In this document: positions 52,103 to 63,736 of the stretch, in pieces
Position numbering within the stretch: position 1 is the first letter of the stretch
Layout of the letters: each line of letters starts with the position of its first letter
DNA from: Elephas maximus indicus
Taxonomy: Eukaryota; Chordata; Mammalia; Proboscidea; Elephantidae
Length of the DNA stretch: 64,000 nt
Direction of reading: 5' to 3'
NCBI RefSeq assembly: GCF_024166365.1
Contig: NC_064831.1
Span: 45,881,768 to 45,945,767, forward strand
Notes under the pieces: generated by a model
The model's input: only the letters and a program-made list of their open reading frames with translations
Told to the model about the DNA's origin: nothing
The model's database searches: none
Program-made: the position numbers and the translations under genes

Positions 52103-53607
52103 GTTATGGGTCAAATTGTGTCCTTCCCAAATATGTGTTGAAAGCCTAATCCCTATATTTGTGGAGCTGATGTCAGATGGATTTTGGCTGAAAGCAGAGA
52201 ATACCAGAAAGATGTTTACCTGTGTTTTATTGACTATGCTAAAGCATTCAACTGTGTGAATCATAACAAATTATGGATAACATTGTGAAGAACAGGAATT
52301 CCAGAACGATTAATTGTGCTCATGAGAAACCTGTACATAGACCAAGAGGCAGCTGTTTGAACAGAACGAGGGTGGCTGAAAATTAGGAAAAGTGTGTGCT
52401 AAGGCTGTATCCTTTCACCATAGTTATTCTATCTGTATGCTGAGCAAATAATCTGAGAAGCTGGTCTATATGAGGAAAAACAGGGCATCAGGATTACAGG
52501 AAGACTCTTTAACATCCCACAATATGCAGGTGACACAACCTTGCTTGCTGAAAGTGAAGAGGACTTGAAGCACTTACTGATGAAGATCAAAGACTTCAGC
52601 CTTCAGTATGGATTACACCTCAATTTAAACAAAAATCCTCACAACAGGACCAGTAAGCAATATCATGATAAATGGAGAAAAGACTGAAGTTATCAAGGAT
52701 TTCATTTTACTTGGATCCATAAACAATGCCCATGGAAACGGCGGTCAAGAAATCAAACAACATATTGCACTGGGCAAATCTGCTGCAAAGATCTCTTTAA
52801 AGTGTTAAAAAGGCAAAAGTGTCACTTGAGAACTAAGGTGTGCCTGACCCAAGCTATGGTATTTTTAGTCCCCTCGTATGCATGCAAATGCTGGACCATG
52901 AATAAGGAAGACCGCAGAGAATTGATGTCTTTCTGGTATTGGCAAAGAATATTGAATATATCATGTACCACCTAAGAATAAACAAATCTGTCTTGGAAGA
53001 AGTATAGCTAGAATGCTCCTTAGAAGCAAGGATGGCAAGACTTCATCTTACATACTTTGGACATGTTGTCAGGAGGGACCAGTCCCTGAAGAACATGATG
53101 CTTAGTAAAGTTGAGGGGCAACAAAAAAAAGGAAGACCCTCAACGAGATGGATTGACACAGTGGCTGCAACAATGGGCTCAAACATAGCAACAATTCTGA
53201 GGATGGCACAGGACTGGGCAGTGTTTCATTCTGTTGTACGTACAGGGTTACTGTAAGTCGGAGCTGACTGGATGGCACCTAACAAAAACAACATACCTAC
53301 GGATGTAATCCTGTTTGGAAATATGGTGTTTTGTGTTATGTTAATTAGGTCATACCAGCGTAGGGTGGATTATCAGCCTAATCATTTCTGAGTTATAAAA
53401 AAGCAGAGTAGACATAAGAGACACACATGGGGAACACAGATGCCACATAAGGATCTCCAAGGAACCAGGGCTACTGGCAAGGAAAGAAATCGATACAGCT
53501 GAGACCCTGATTTGGACTTTTATACTACAAAACTGTGAGAAAATAAATTTCTGTTCTTTATAGCCACCCGCTTGTGGTGTTTGTGTTACAGCACCACTAG
53601 GAAGGCA
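52103..53607 (+). mobile_element. MaLR (MLT1-type) LTR split by an RTE insertion
   Basis: The LTR head 'gttatgggtcaaattgtgtc' is at 52104-52178. Its continuation 'ggatgtaatcctgtttggaa', the AATAAATTTCTG signal and the end block 'cttgtggtgtttgtgttaca' lie at 53296-53607. Confidence 0.8.
52180..53293 (+). mobile_element. RTE/BovB-type LINE, 3' 1.1 kb with reverse transcriptase remnant
   Basis: Broken frames give reverse transcriptase motifs: FIDYAKAF near 52230, then, in order, QYAGDTT-LAESE near 52525 in the position of the catalytic YADD, with the first Asp changed to Gly. A conserved endpiece DWAVFHSVV near 53210 and the tail CACCTAACAAAAACAACA follow. Dead by stops and frameshifts. Confidence 0.87.
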
Positions 53608-54462
53608 GGACCTTCCACTTTTTCCTTGATTTAGTTTGCATATCAGATGGCAACATTTTTGGAGAAGATAGGTCTAGCCTAAAAGGATGAATCACATTTG
53701 ATCTGAACTAATTCACATTTCTCAAGGGAAGTCCGCTGGGAGGTTTTGGAAGACCTCACCCCCCGGATGAAAAGAGCAACATGAGCCACTTCTCCTGCTT
53801 GCTTTTGGATGTTTTGTGAGAAAATTATGTCTGGAACAGTGATAGGCATCTTGCAATCATGAGTTAAGAGAATTACAAAGAAACCAAACCCATACAGTTT
53901 CCTGACACTGAACTGAATTAATCAATCCTGGCACAGTCTCTCTTCAAACTTTATGTGAAATAATAAATGTCTTGTTGTAGCCACATTTGTTTGAATATTC
54001 TAAATGCATTTTGACACAGGTTTAATGATTCACTTTTGGGTTTGTTTTTTTTTTTTTTTTTTTTTTGCCTACTTGAGCTATCATTTTCTGATGGAAATTT
54101 GTTCAAAAATCTCACATAATTGCTACTGATTTCTCCTGTAATACCATCTTCTGCTTTACACATACTGAGGCCCTGTTATAAGCTTACATGTTCATAATTA
54201 TTGTATCATTTTGATGGGCTGTTCCTTTTCTTACAAAACGTTCTTTCTTTTCTATTCTTTTTGCCTTTTTGTCTGATATGAACATTGCCATATATTGTTC
54301 TTTGATTAGTATTTTTCTGATACACCTTTTCCTATTTTTTACTTTTTTTTTAAATATGTTTTTGGATGACCAAAATACATGTTTATTGTTGATAATACCA
54401 ACAAGAAAAATCACCCATACTTCCACTACTCAAGGGTAGATAAACATCATTAATATTTTGAC

Positions 54463-54885
54463 ATGTTATGGATTGAATCGTGTCCCCCAAAAGTACGTGT
54501 TGGAATTGTAACCCCTCAACCTGTGGATGTAATCTCATTTGGGAATATGGTTTTGTTATGTTAATGAGGCCATATCAGTGTAGTGTGTCATAAACCTAAT
54601 GACTATTGAGATATAAAACGAGAAGGTTAGACACAGAGAGAAAGCACAAATGGGATAATGGTAGCTGTCACATGGAGACAGTCAAGGCGCCGAGGAATGC
54701 GGGGTTACAGAAGCTGAGACGAGGACCTCACCTCAGAGCCAAGAGAGTGAGCCTTCCCCTAGAGCTGTGCCCTGAATTTGGACTTCTAGCCTCCTGAATT
54801 ATGAGAAAATAAATTTCTATTCTTTAAAACCACCCACTTGTAGTATTTCTGTTGCAGCAGCACTAGATAACTAATCATGTCAGAC
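54463..54885 (+). mobile_element. MaLR (MLT1-type) solo LTR
   Basis: Starts ATGTTATGGATTGAATCGTG, ends CAGCAGCACTAGATAACTAA; contains AATAAATTTCTATTC. Confidence 0.78.
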
Positions 54886-55054
54886 TTTTAGAAACTCATC
54901 ATTCTGTATATAACCTACCATTCCTCTAAACTTTTTTCACTTAATAATTAGATCGTTTTTTATACAATATGAAGTTTCAATTCTACAGTTTTCCATCATA
55001 CAGATGGCCTTAAAAATAATTTAAACTATACAATCATTTAATATTTGGATTTTT

Positions 55055-55285
55055 CTATTTTTTAAAAAACTGTGATAAAATACACATAACAAAACATTTA
55101 CTGTTTCAACGTTTTTACTCATACTATTCACTGACATTAATCACATTAAGCATGTTGTGTAACTCTCACCACTACTGTTTTCAAATTCTTCCCTCACCCT
55201 TAACAGAAACTCAGAGCTCCTTAGGCAATAACCCCCATCTCCCTCTCCCACCTGCCCCTTGTAACCACTAATCAACTTTGGAAAC
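55055..55285 (-). mobile_element. old L1 3' end
   Basis: 'actgtgataaaatacacata', 'tcacattaagcatgttgtgt' and 'ctcccacctgccccttgtaa' follow the usual inverted L1M-type tail. Confidence 0.65.
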
Positions 55286-58200
55286 TTACTAATGTAGGGA
55301 CAGACAGAGAAAACAGAATAGAGCATAGAAGGGCACTCTTACATAAGCATCAAGTAAATTCAATAAAACGTAAAAGTTAAGAATATGAAATTTAGTAGTT
55401 TTCTCTGATATCTCCCCGCCCCAAGCCAAGATTCTCACACCTACTTGTCCTGATGAAAGTCAAGAACTTAAAAAGCAGTTGTTTTCTCTTTAAAAACTAG
55501 CTTTATTTAAAAGAATCTGAAGCAAAATAACACTATAGGAAAGAAATTGGGAATACATACTGTTCAAGAAAGCCTGCTATACATTATTTTTAGGAATAGT
55601 AGGTCTATAGACCGATAAACAACATTCCTTATACAATACACATGACACTTAACATTATCCCTGAAAACAATGGCCAACAATAACACCGACTGTTTGGACA
55701 GAGCACCTCTACTTGTCTAACTACTTACCTACAGAATAAAAAGCTAAAATGTGGAAGACAAACTAAACTCCTCCAATTTTAAATTCTAGCATGGTGTATA
55801 GGGAAGAAGGGAAAGGGATGAGAAGGGAAAATTTTTAAGAGTTAAATACCTCAAAAAGAAAAAGAATTGGATTATTACTATTTATAATGACTATCACAAA
55901 GTAATTAAAAATTGAGACTGTACTTAACACTTGGAAGCCCTTAAACAGTCAAACTATCCATTATCTACTATATCCAATCAGTTACCAAGCCAATTTTATT
56001 TCTCTGAAAATTGTAACCTGTACACTAGCCATGCAAAGAAAATAAACAATTTGGGGTAATCTAGTCATTTCATTCGTGCTTTAATTTTCCACAAAGCAAT
56101 TCATGAATCATTTACTATTAATACTTCTTTAAATATCTATGATTTAGTCAGAAACGGACCCAGTTCTGAAAGATTATGCATGAAAATACAAGACAAAAAT
56201 AAACCCCTAACATGTAACACTAAATTTTAACACAAAAAATAGACCCATGAAAATATTGGGCACTAACGTCAACTGTAATGGGATCATGAAACAGTACAGT
56301 ACCTGGCATTAAAAATGTTAAGAACCAAATCAGGTTTATTGCTATCTCAATCCTATCAATAGCAGACAATGAAATGTACAAAATATGCCACAACCATGTC
56401 TAAAATGCTGCTCTATAGAGATACCACTAATATAAAATAGGTAGCCATTTTGTAGCATACATCATTGATAGTAAGACCACACTAATTCAGGGTAGTTTGA
56501 ATTGATATCTAAAAATTTGAATATTTTAGAGATATGCAGTTTAAGCACTCAAGTATTCTTTCAAGCATATAATTTTAAATATACAAATTTGTATTGGCGT
56601 ACTACCTAATATAGTTCCTTTGGGTATTTGTTTTAATGACTTAGTAAGAATGCTTTTTAGCTAGTATTCTAAAATAAATGCTTCTAAAAAGCTTTTAAAA
56701 ATTGCCCTCGAGATCAAAACCTTGGTTATGAGTTTTATGAACAAATCCTTTCATCAGATAGTACAAAGCAAACACCATTCAAGTCCTTGTATCGATAATT
56801 ACAAATCCTAAGTAAATTAGTGGAGTTTTATGCTATCCTAAGCATAAATTTATTTAGTAAGTAAAGATTTCTTATTCTGGTTATAAGGGAGTGAATGATT
56901 ATCTTTTTTAACTGGAACACGTAAGTTTAAAGTCTAGTATATCGTTTTAATAGTAGAGGCTAAAAAAGAAAAAGAAAACATCCTAATATGCACTGTCCCT
57001 TAAGATATTAAGTTCTTATTAAATCATACCTGTAAGTGGAAGATCAAATTTTTAAGAAGTATTTATTGTGTTATGAATGCATGAATTGCTAACAGCAAAT
57101 TTTGCCCTCTCATTTCAAAGACATCAGGCCATCTACTAATCCATAAATATTGATGTTTCACATACTTCATAGAGTAGCTTAAAACATACCAGCATAAGAA
57201 ATAATTAGTATTACATAGTAATTTCCTTTGCCATAGGAATAAATGTTGGACAAAGTCTGGAAACATTTTGTTCCAATTTGAATTACAGTAATTTTGCCAC
57301 AGACCACAGCACTAGTGCATGTGTTACCTCAGACATGCTCTAAAAACAAAACAAAAAATTACTGCAAAAATACATGTCACCAATGTGGAACACACTCAGA
57401 TTTATATAAAAGTACTGAACTAATATCCCAAAAAGAGGTATATGTAAACAGTACATAAGGAAGAAATAGTTTTAATATGAAACAGTCATTTAAGTCACAT
57501 ACATCATGATAAGAAGCAGGACTTTCTTTTATAAAAGATAATATTTTAACTAACAAGCAACATCACCTACATCAACTAGAGAACAAGAAAGGTACACGTA
57601 TTTAGAGTAAGTCCTAGTATAACAGCAAGTCACGTATTATGGACAAAACACAACAAAGATGAAGTTCATCCACTAGGTTTCATTACAGTTTTCAAGTGCA
57701 TGCAGGCAGCCTCTGCTGTATTAATGCCTGGCTTATGGACGGCCACTTTCTTCCCTTCATCTCCCCTGGACCACTTATCTTGGGACATGTTAATGCCATC
57801 CTAGCCAACTCGCTCCAGGGGTATCTCCAAACCCATCATTGTACCACCAAGAGTTGGCAAATGCACAGTTGACTTTTATACTGCTCTACGGGATTTTTTT
57901 ACGGGATAGGTGGAGGAGAGAGAAAGGGGCAGTTACATAAAACTTGGGAGAAAACTGAGTTCAGAAGCAGAGGAAAGGAAGCTGTGAAAAGCCACAATTT
58001 GAAGGAAATTGGGAAGTAATCCCAAGACAGTATCAATCAACTCACTAAAAATAATGCTTATCACAGTGCCTAGAATGTGGTAATATTGTCTGAAATATTA
58101 GATATTAAAGGTTCATTCTGAATAAAGTATTTTTTTAAAGAAATTTAATCCCACTTGCTTCACTAATTTCATTCACCTCTTAGTGAAAAATGCTTGCTTT

Positions 58201-60639
58201 TCTCTTAAAACCTGGCCAACCACTGCTACATAAAGAAACGAGAATTTGGCCGGAGGAAAGATAAGAAGTTTTGAAGTACAGAGAATCCAGGAGGGGGAAA
58301 GCAAGTCTGTTTATGTAGCATTCTGCTGGTGAATTTAGGGCAACTAGGAAACACACCAAAGAACTTAATCTTACACATCAGGAACAAGGAAAGACCTCTG
58401 CTTCTTTCTCTCTCTGACAGTGATGGGTTCCCTAAAGAAGACTGACACCTCGGAATGATACTATTGGTTAACTACATTATGGTTTAAATAAACTTTTAGG
58501 AGTGTCCCCAGGAATCTAATCATTTTATACAGAGTTCTAGACCACTATTTACAAATGAACTTTGGGAGCCTGGATGATTTTAGTTAAATATTTTTAATTA
58601 AAAAAATCCAAAATAGCACAAATGTGCAGGCATATGGACCCTTTCTACACCAGCAAAAAAAAAATCCAAACTCTTCAGAGCTTCCTTAAACAAAATTATT
58701 GCTTATATACTCTCTTGCTGTTAAACACAATTACTACAGTTTGCTGGACAGTAAGTATTAGCACTCAATATGCTCAAGACAAACATGTCTGAAAGAATTT
58801 AGATGAAAGATTCTTGCTAATTATTTTATTGGGGTGATAAAAATTGGCAGATTTCATGGTGACCTATACTATTAAGAGGTTTGGTTTTGTTTTGTTTTCC
58901 CTACCACTAGGCAGAGCTGGGAGTCTAATCAAAGAAAACAAACACTGAATTTCTTGATATAGTGTTTACCTATGAAGAATAAGCACTAGTACATTTTTCA
59001 GCTTTATTTACACAGCTTTCTAATTGGATAAGAATCATAACAGCAGTACTTTAAAGTATTTCACACAAAAGGAAAACACTGACCAAAGATCTAATTCTAA
59101 GCATTCTATCTGAAGAACATTTTATTTTCTTCTACAAGCAAAGCTCTGTCAGTCTTAGTGAGCCCAGTAGCATCCAGAAGCAAGTGGGTCAGGGATTCTC
59201 CAGTGAGTGAACAAGCAGCTCTGAGAAAGGAACCAATGCCTTTACACTTCCTTCCCATAAGTAACCTGGCCTGGGTCAGGGAGCCTGGCTGCTGACAGCT
59301 AGTCAGGCTGAACTTTGGCAAAACCTGACAATGTAGGAGAAACTCCTATGATTTCCTGATAGTTACTGTGTGTGTATGATTTTCTGTACATAAGGATTAC
59401 ACCAGAGCAGATGCAATGTTTCTGGATGAGTATTCCACCTGTATGCGTTTCTTCCCACCGCTGCACAGTTTTAAAGTCAGGACAGCTCACTGCTTGTCCT
59501 AAGAAAACCATATCAATTTGTATAATGGCTTTGTTTGGGTCAAAGTGGGCAAATTAGCATTGGACCATTGTTACACTTCATCATTCTCCTACCAAAATGC
59601 ATCTAGACAACTCTGACTTAGTGTCACGGAGAGACAAATGTGGAACTAGTAGGAAATTATTAACTTAAATGAATACAAACATTCATCAATTATGATGATA
59701 TTTTGGCTAGGATTCATTGCCAGAATCAACTACGTGTTTTTCTTTTGAATATTTACAGATTCTTATTTAAGTAAGGTGCTTTGAGGGTCTAAACATGTGA
59801 ATAAAAATTCACTTGTTTGTAAGTTTTTAAAAACTACTACTTGGAAATGGGAAATGAAAGAATCATATTGCAAACCAAGTATCTTTAGATTAGCTGGGAG
59901 CGGTTATTTCATTTTCACAAAAACAGTTAACTACTGACACTGTAAGCAACATAGGGCTAAGACACTGCATAATCAACCTTAACAACGGCGCACAACTCAA
60001 GTACTATCACATGAAATGTTAACTCCTGAGAGCACTAGAAGGTCCTACTCACAGCATCTACTCTGCTCAGTCATAAGAAATCATGGTCTGATGCTAGGAC
60101 TGGCACACGGCATGCAGTGCATCATTTCTTGAAAGTCAGCACTCACTGGAATTTCAAGAGAAAACAACTAGACCCCTACACATTTAAAAAATTACATATC
60201 TCTAACAAAAAATACAGCATTAGCAAAATGAGATCTTCAAGTATACTACTGAATATCATCAAATGTCAGTCAGCCAAATATACTGCATTTTAACCTACTT
60301 CAGCTGGTAAAGTTCACACACAAAGGAGTACCTAATACTAGAGTTCGTATCATTTTGTTTCCTAACATTGTAAAGATATATATTTCACGACTTTTGAAAA
60401 TACTTTGTACTCACCTCTGACTAGTCAAGGGGGTAAATGGAGAAAACTATTATTATTACCTTGTACCATATGAAATTGCTGTTTTTGCAGGTCAAAATTA
60501 AAACACTGTATTTTAAAAAGTCAGTTTTACTCAAAATCAAAATATGCACCAGGAGCATTAACTTTTTTTCTCTAACAGGATATTAAATAGCATATTTCAC
60601 TTTTATAAAATTCATAATTTGTTGGACTGTATAAATTGA

Positions 60640-61690
60640 TCAAATTCTCCAGTTACTGCTTCTCAATTGGGGAGTGTGTTGTCTCTTAGAAAAAGCTACA
60701 TATGATGATAAAGATGATATCCATTGGATGAAGGTCCGGTGACTACGGTGGACATGACATAATTTTATAAACCAGTTCAGTGGTATATGACATGCGAGGT
60801 CAAGTGCTGTAAGTAAAAGTGTTTGTTAATGGAAAGACATTTTTAAATCAAATTTTTCAGGCGTCATTTTGATTTCTTGACAATATGTTGTTGCTGTCAT
60901 TGTTTCAGATTTAAATAGCCATGAATTATCCCTTTCGCAGACCCCCATACACACGGTCTTCAGACCTTTTTGGGTTGCAGTGATAATGCTGGCGCATGTT
61001 TGGGAGCTTCATCAACCGCCAACCATTGTACAAACTGCGCATGTCTGGGAGCGTCAACAGCCAACCATTGTACAAACTGCGCATGTTCAGGGGCTTCAGC
61101 AACATCCCACCATTGTACAAACTGCGCATGTTCGGGAGCGTCATCAACAGCCAACCATTGTACAAACTGCGCATGTTCGGGAGCCTCATCAACCGCCAAA
61201 CATTGTACAAACTGCGCATGTTCGTGAGCTTCATCAACAGCCAACCATGGTACAAACTGCGCATGTTCGGGAGCTTTAGCAACATCCAACCATTGTACAA
61301 ACTGCGCATGTTCGGGAGCTTCATCAACATCCAACCATTGTATAAACTGCTGTCAGTTGTGATACAGTATCCTTTTTTTTTTTTTTTTTGGTCATAAGCT
61401 ACGATCCACTTCAAAAATGGGTTTTTGCTGTTTAAAATCTTTTTTCGCTGTTTTGAATCTTAATGCGCACATCTCAAACTGTCTCCATTTTTTATCACTT
61501 CTCAAGAGGGTACTCTCTTGTCGATTTTGTACACTTCCTCCAAGTCACGACAGAAACTCCCAGGTCAGCTGCCAGGCTACGAATTGCGGTTTGTGAGTTA
61601 ACCTTAAACTTGATCTTTGTTCAAAATGGATTCTGATTCCCTCTGAGGCTCATTTCTGAAAATCGGGTTCCAAACAAAAATTTTTAAACC
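60640..61690 (-). mobile_element. decayed mariner-type (Tc1/mariner) DNA transposon
   Basis: Minus-strand translation gives mariner transposase landmarks in order. A helix-turn-helix-like TAIRSLAADLGVS lies near 61555-61610. KWIVAYD is near 61395-61415. QWLAVDEAPKHA followed by LQPKKV is near 60965-61010. KGIIHGYLN and YCQEI come next. The catalytic-region motif PP-x-SPDLHPMD, with a stop in place of Tyr, is near 60721-60752. Several stops and at least one frameshift, at the T-rich tract 61371-61390, show it is dead. The ends are approximate because terminal inverted repeats were not found. Confidence 0.75.
60994..61350 (-). repeat. 45-bp minisatellite, 8 copies, inside the mariner transposase region
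   Basis: Eight tandem units, seven of 45 bp and one of 42 bp, fill 357 bp exactly; each ends with the plus-strand string ACAAACTGC or a close variant. On the minus strand each unit encodes 15 residues close to QWLAVDEAPEHAQFV. This is the mariner segment that normally occurs once (QWL-x3-EAP-x-H). Because every unit length is a multiple of three, several frames are open on both strands. These are not genes. Confidence 0.93.
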
Positions 61691-61775
61691 ACCACTGAGG
61701 AGTTTTTTGCTAGCAGGCCAAATTGATGTTTCTACCTGCCTTATTTGCAATATATCCTAGTTTAAAGTCATAAAA

Positions 61776-61806
61776 AAAGTATCCTCAATTCTTCTGGGGA
61801 TACTTT
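61776..61806. other. small hairpin near the mariner relic
   Basis: Nine-base arms AAAGTATCC (61776-61784) and GGATACTTT (61798-61806) with a 13-base loop, extended by flanking A and T runs. It could be a structured piece of the inferred PYGO1 3' UTR or a transposon end; no function is claimed. Confidence 0.5.
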
Positions 61807-62611
61807 CTTTTTTTCTATAAAAAATAGCTCAATAATCAAAGAAAATTGAAGGGCATAATCCTGTTATAATTCTAAATAGCACAACTGGAAACATACTTTA
61901 CATCAACTCTACTAATTGTGTTCAATTTTCAAGTGACTGAATATTAGCAATTTCATGTGGTACAATCCACAAGTTAATCAATACTGAGCTTCTACTATAT
62001 CCTAAGATCTGTCTCCTACCTGTACAAACAGATATCCTGGAAAGACTGACTTGGAAATATCAAAGTCACCAATTTCAAGGAATTATCTTGTGATTGACGT
62101 ATCTGGTGTCATACACTAATATTTTTTAAAACATTCATTAAAAACATCCATGCTTCCCCTAATATTATAGCTATGCACATTTTGTTCTGAAAACATGTTA
62201 AGTATATACTTGAAAAACGTTTCGAACTAAATGTTGAACATGACACCTTCAAAGTTCAGCAATGAAATATACATCTTTCAATGATTCTAACTTTTAAAAG
62301 TTAAAACTTGCCTACATTTGCTGGATATTATTTTGAAGCTTCAAGAGGCTTTTGTGTTTTATGATAAGCAACAACAACTAACACCTATCTGTACGGTGCT
62401 TTCTAAAGCACCCCCATATATATTATTCTCATTTACGAGAGCCAACAAAGACAATACAAAACTTGTCCTACTACTGAAGTGGAATATTCATAAAAACTAA
62501 AAGATAAATCACCTCTGTGTGTGCATTTAAAAAAATAATGTAGAACGTTAAAATCCTGTGTCACCAAACCTCTGTAATCCGCCGGTGAGACGCTCGAGTT
62601 AATGCCTGTGT

Positions 62612-63736
62612 TTACGCATCACTGCCCACAGTGGGTGGACCAAACGTTTCTCTGGTGCGCATGAGCTGGACATCTTTGTCAGCCATACAGGTATCACAGC
62701 CCCACACTGCTGACGCTTCTGCAGTTAGGAGGCCATAAGCTGTTTCGGTCATTCCAGTGCAGATCCGATGAAACCATTTCTGACAAGAAGCCTCACATAA
62801 GATGGCATCTTGATCATCATTCACTTCATTTGTACAAATTCCACAAGGATACACTGGGTCAGAAGATGAATGGCCGTGGCGGCTTGGGTGGAGAGAGGAT
62901 TTACTGCCTTTCTCGGTGGCACAGGCCTCGGCTGTGCCTCGAGCTTGTCGTGGCTTACTCTGTGTCCCATTTGCATGGTTGTTATTTGTGGCTTCAGCAC
63001 TACTGGAACGGCTATTCTCTTGACTTACTGCATTGTTTCGATTAACATTTTTTAGTTCAATATTACTCTGATTCACTGTGTCATCCATATTTAAGTGAGG
63101 TGGATGAGCAGAGGAATTTTGATTCGTGTTTTTGGTTGCTCCTTGACTAAATTCTTGTTTTGGGGGTGGTGCTTTTGCTTGACCAAAATTGTTTGGGGGA
63201 GGAATAAAAGAATGATTAGATTCTAATGGGGAAGTAAAATTTGTATTATTTCCAGGGACAAAATTAGATGCCAAGTCAGGGTTAGATACTTGGCTTGCAT
63301 TCTGTGGAGGAATCTGACCGAAGTTTTCAGCAGGATTTTGTCTAAAGTGTTGATTAGGCATGTTAACATTCTGACTTAGTGCATTATTATAAGATGGATT
63401 TCCAAAACTTGAATTATCATGTGGCCCGAAGTTAAAAGCATGAGGTCGATTAAAACCCATGCCCAGAGGGTTCTGAGGAAATGGGTGTGGCTGATTCCTG
63501 AGAGAGTAAGGACCACAGAACGGGGAAGACACTCGGGGGGGAACGTGAGGTGGCATTCTGAATGTGCTATAGCCTCCAAAGCCAGGATAACCAGGGCCAA
63601 GATACGGATTTGACGAAGGTAGTGGTTTATAGGAAATAGTATTATAGTTGTCATCAAACGGATTAGCAGCCACTAGATGGTCTGAGTTTGGATTTGGTGG
63701 TGGCGCATACTCAGACAATGGAGGAAAAGAAGGCCC
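62612..63736 (-). CDS. PYGO1: PYGO1 (pygopus 1) last coding exon, residues about 46-419
   Basis: 374 codons follow the acceptor CTCATTTCAG and end at TAA (62614-62612). The exon starts GPSFPPLSEYAPPPNPNSDH, part of the N-terminal homology domain, with the NPF motif at exon residues 25-27. A long Asn/Pro/Gln-rich low-complexity middle follows. The C-terminal PHD finger spans about residues 296-350, with the zinc ligands visible as C298, C301, C314, C318, H323, C326, C347 and C350. The protein ends VGSDA. Pygopus is a nuclear Wnt co-factor: the PHD finger binds BCL9/BCL9L and methylated histone H3 lysine 4, and the N-terminal domain activates beta-catenin/TCF transcription. In human the first 45 residues, including the nuclear signal, come from two upstream exons, which here lie past the right edge. 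The exon is intact and close to human. Confidence 0.97.
   Translation of the reverse strand, partial: GPSFPPLSEYAPPPNPNSDHLVAANPFDDNYNTISYKPLPSSNPYLGPGYPGFGGYSTFRMPPHVPPRVSSPFCGPYSLRNQPHPFPQNPLGMGFNRPHAFNFGPHDNSSFGNPSYNNALSQNVNMPNQHFRQNPAENFGQIPPQNASQVSNPDLASNFVPGNNTNFTSPLESNHSFIPPPNNFGQAKAPPPKQEFSQGATKNTNQNSSAHPPHLNMDDTVNQSNIELKNVNRNNAVSQENSRSSSAEATNNNHANGTQSKPRQARGTAEACATEKGSKSSLHPSRHGHSSSDPVYPCGICTNEVNDDQDAILCEASCQKWFHRICTGMTETAYGLLTAEASAVWGCDTCMADKDVQLMRTRETFGPPTVGSDA

Larger units (their letters stand above)
45250..55480. other. intergenic region between DNAAF4 and PYGO1
   Basis: I see no host gene. It holds AfroSINEs, MLT1-type LTRs, MER20- and MER5-type relics, L1 ends, a MIR and an RTE nested in an LTR. 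45830-46480, 48170-48980, 50640-51180, 51430-52100 and 53620-54460 show nothing I recognise. Confidence 0.7.
55480..62611 (-). other. PYGO1: inferred long PYGO1 3' UTR
   Basis: About 7.1 kb of AT-rich sequence follows the PYGO1 stop. Apart from one old mariner relic I find no SINE, L1 or LTR in it, unlike the rest of the window. Minus-strand AATAAA hexamers occur near 59008, 58830, 55998 and 55508. The last would close a roughly 7.1-kb UTR where repeats resume. The extent is an inference; a shorter UTR with the rest intergenic is also possible. Confidence 0.4.

Noticed and set aside
53032-53256. 74-codon frame ending FHSVVRTGLL as a gene
   Set aside because: It is the 3' coding end of the RTE LINE.
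60926-61414. Repeat proteins of 99-162 residues on both strands over the minisatellite
   Set aside because: They arise because the unit length is divisible by three and lacks stops; the minus-strand ones are a broken mariner transposase.
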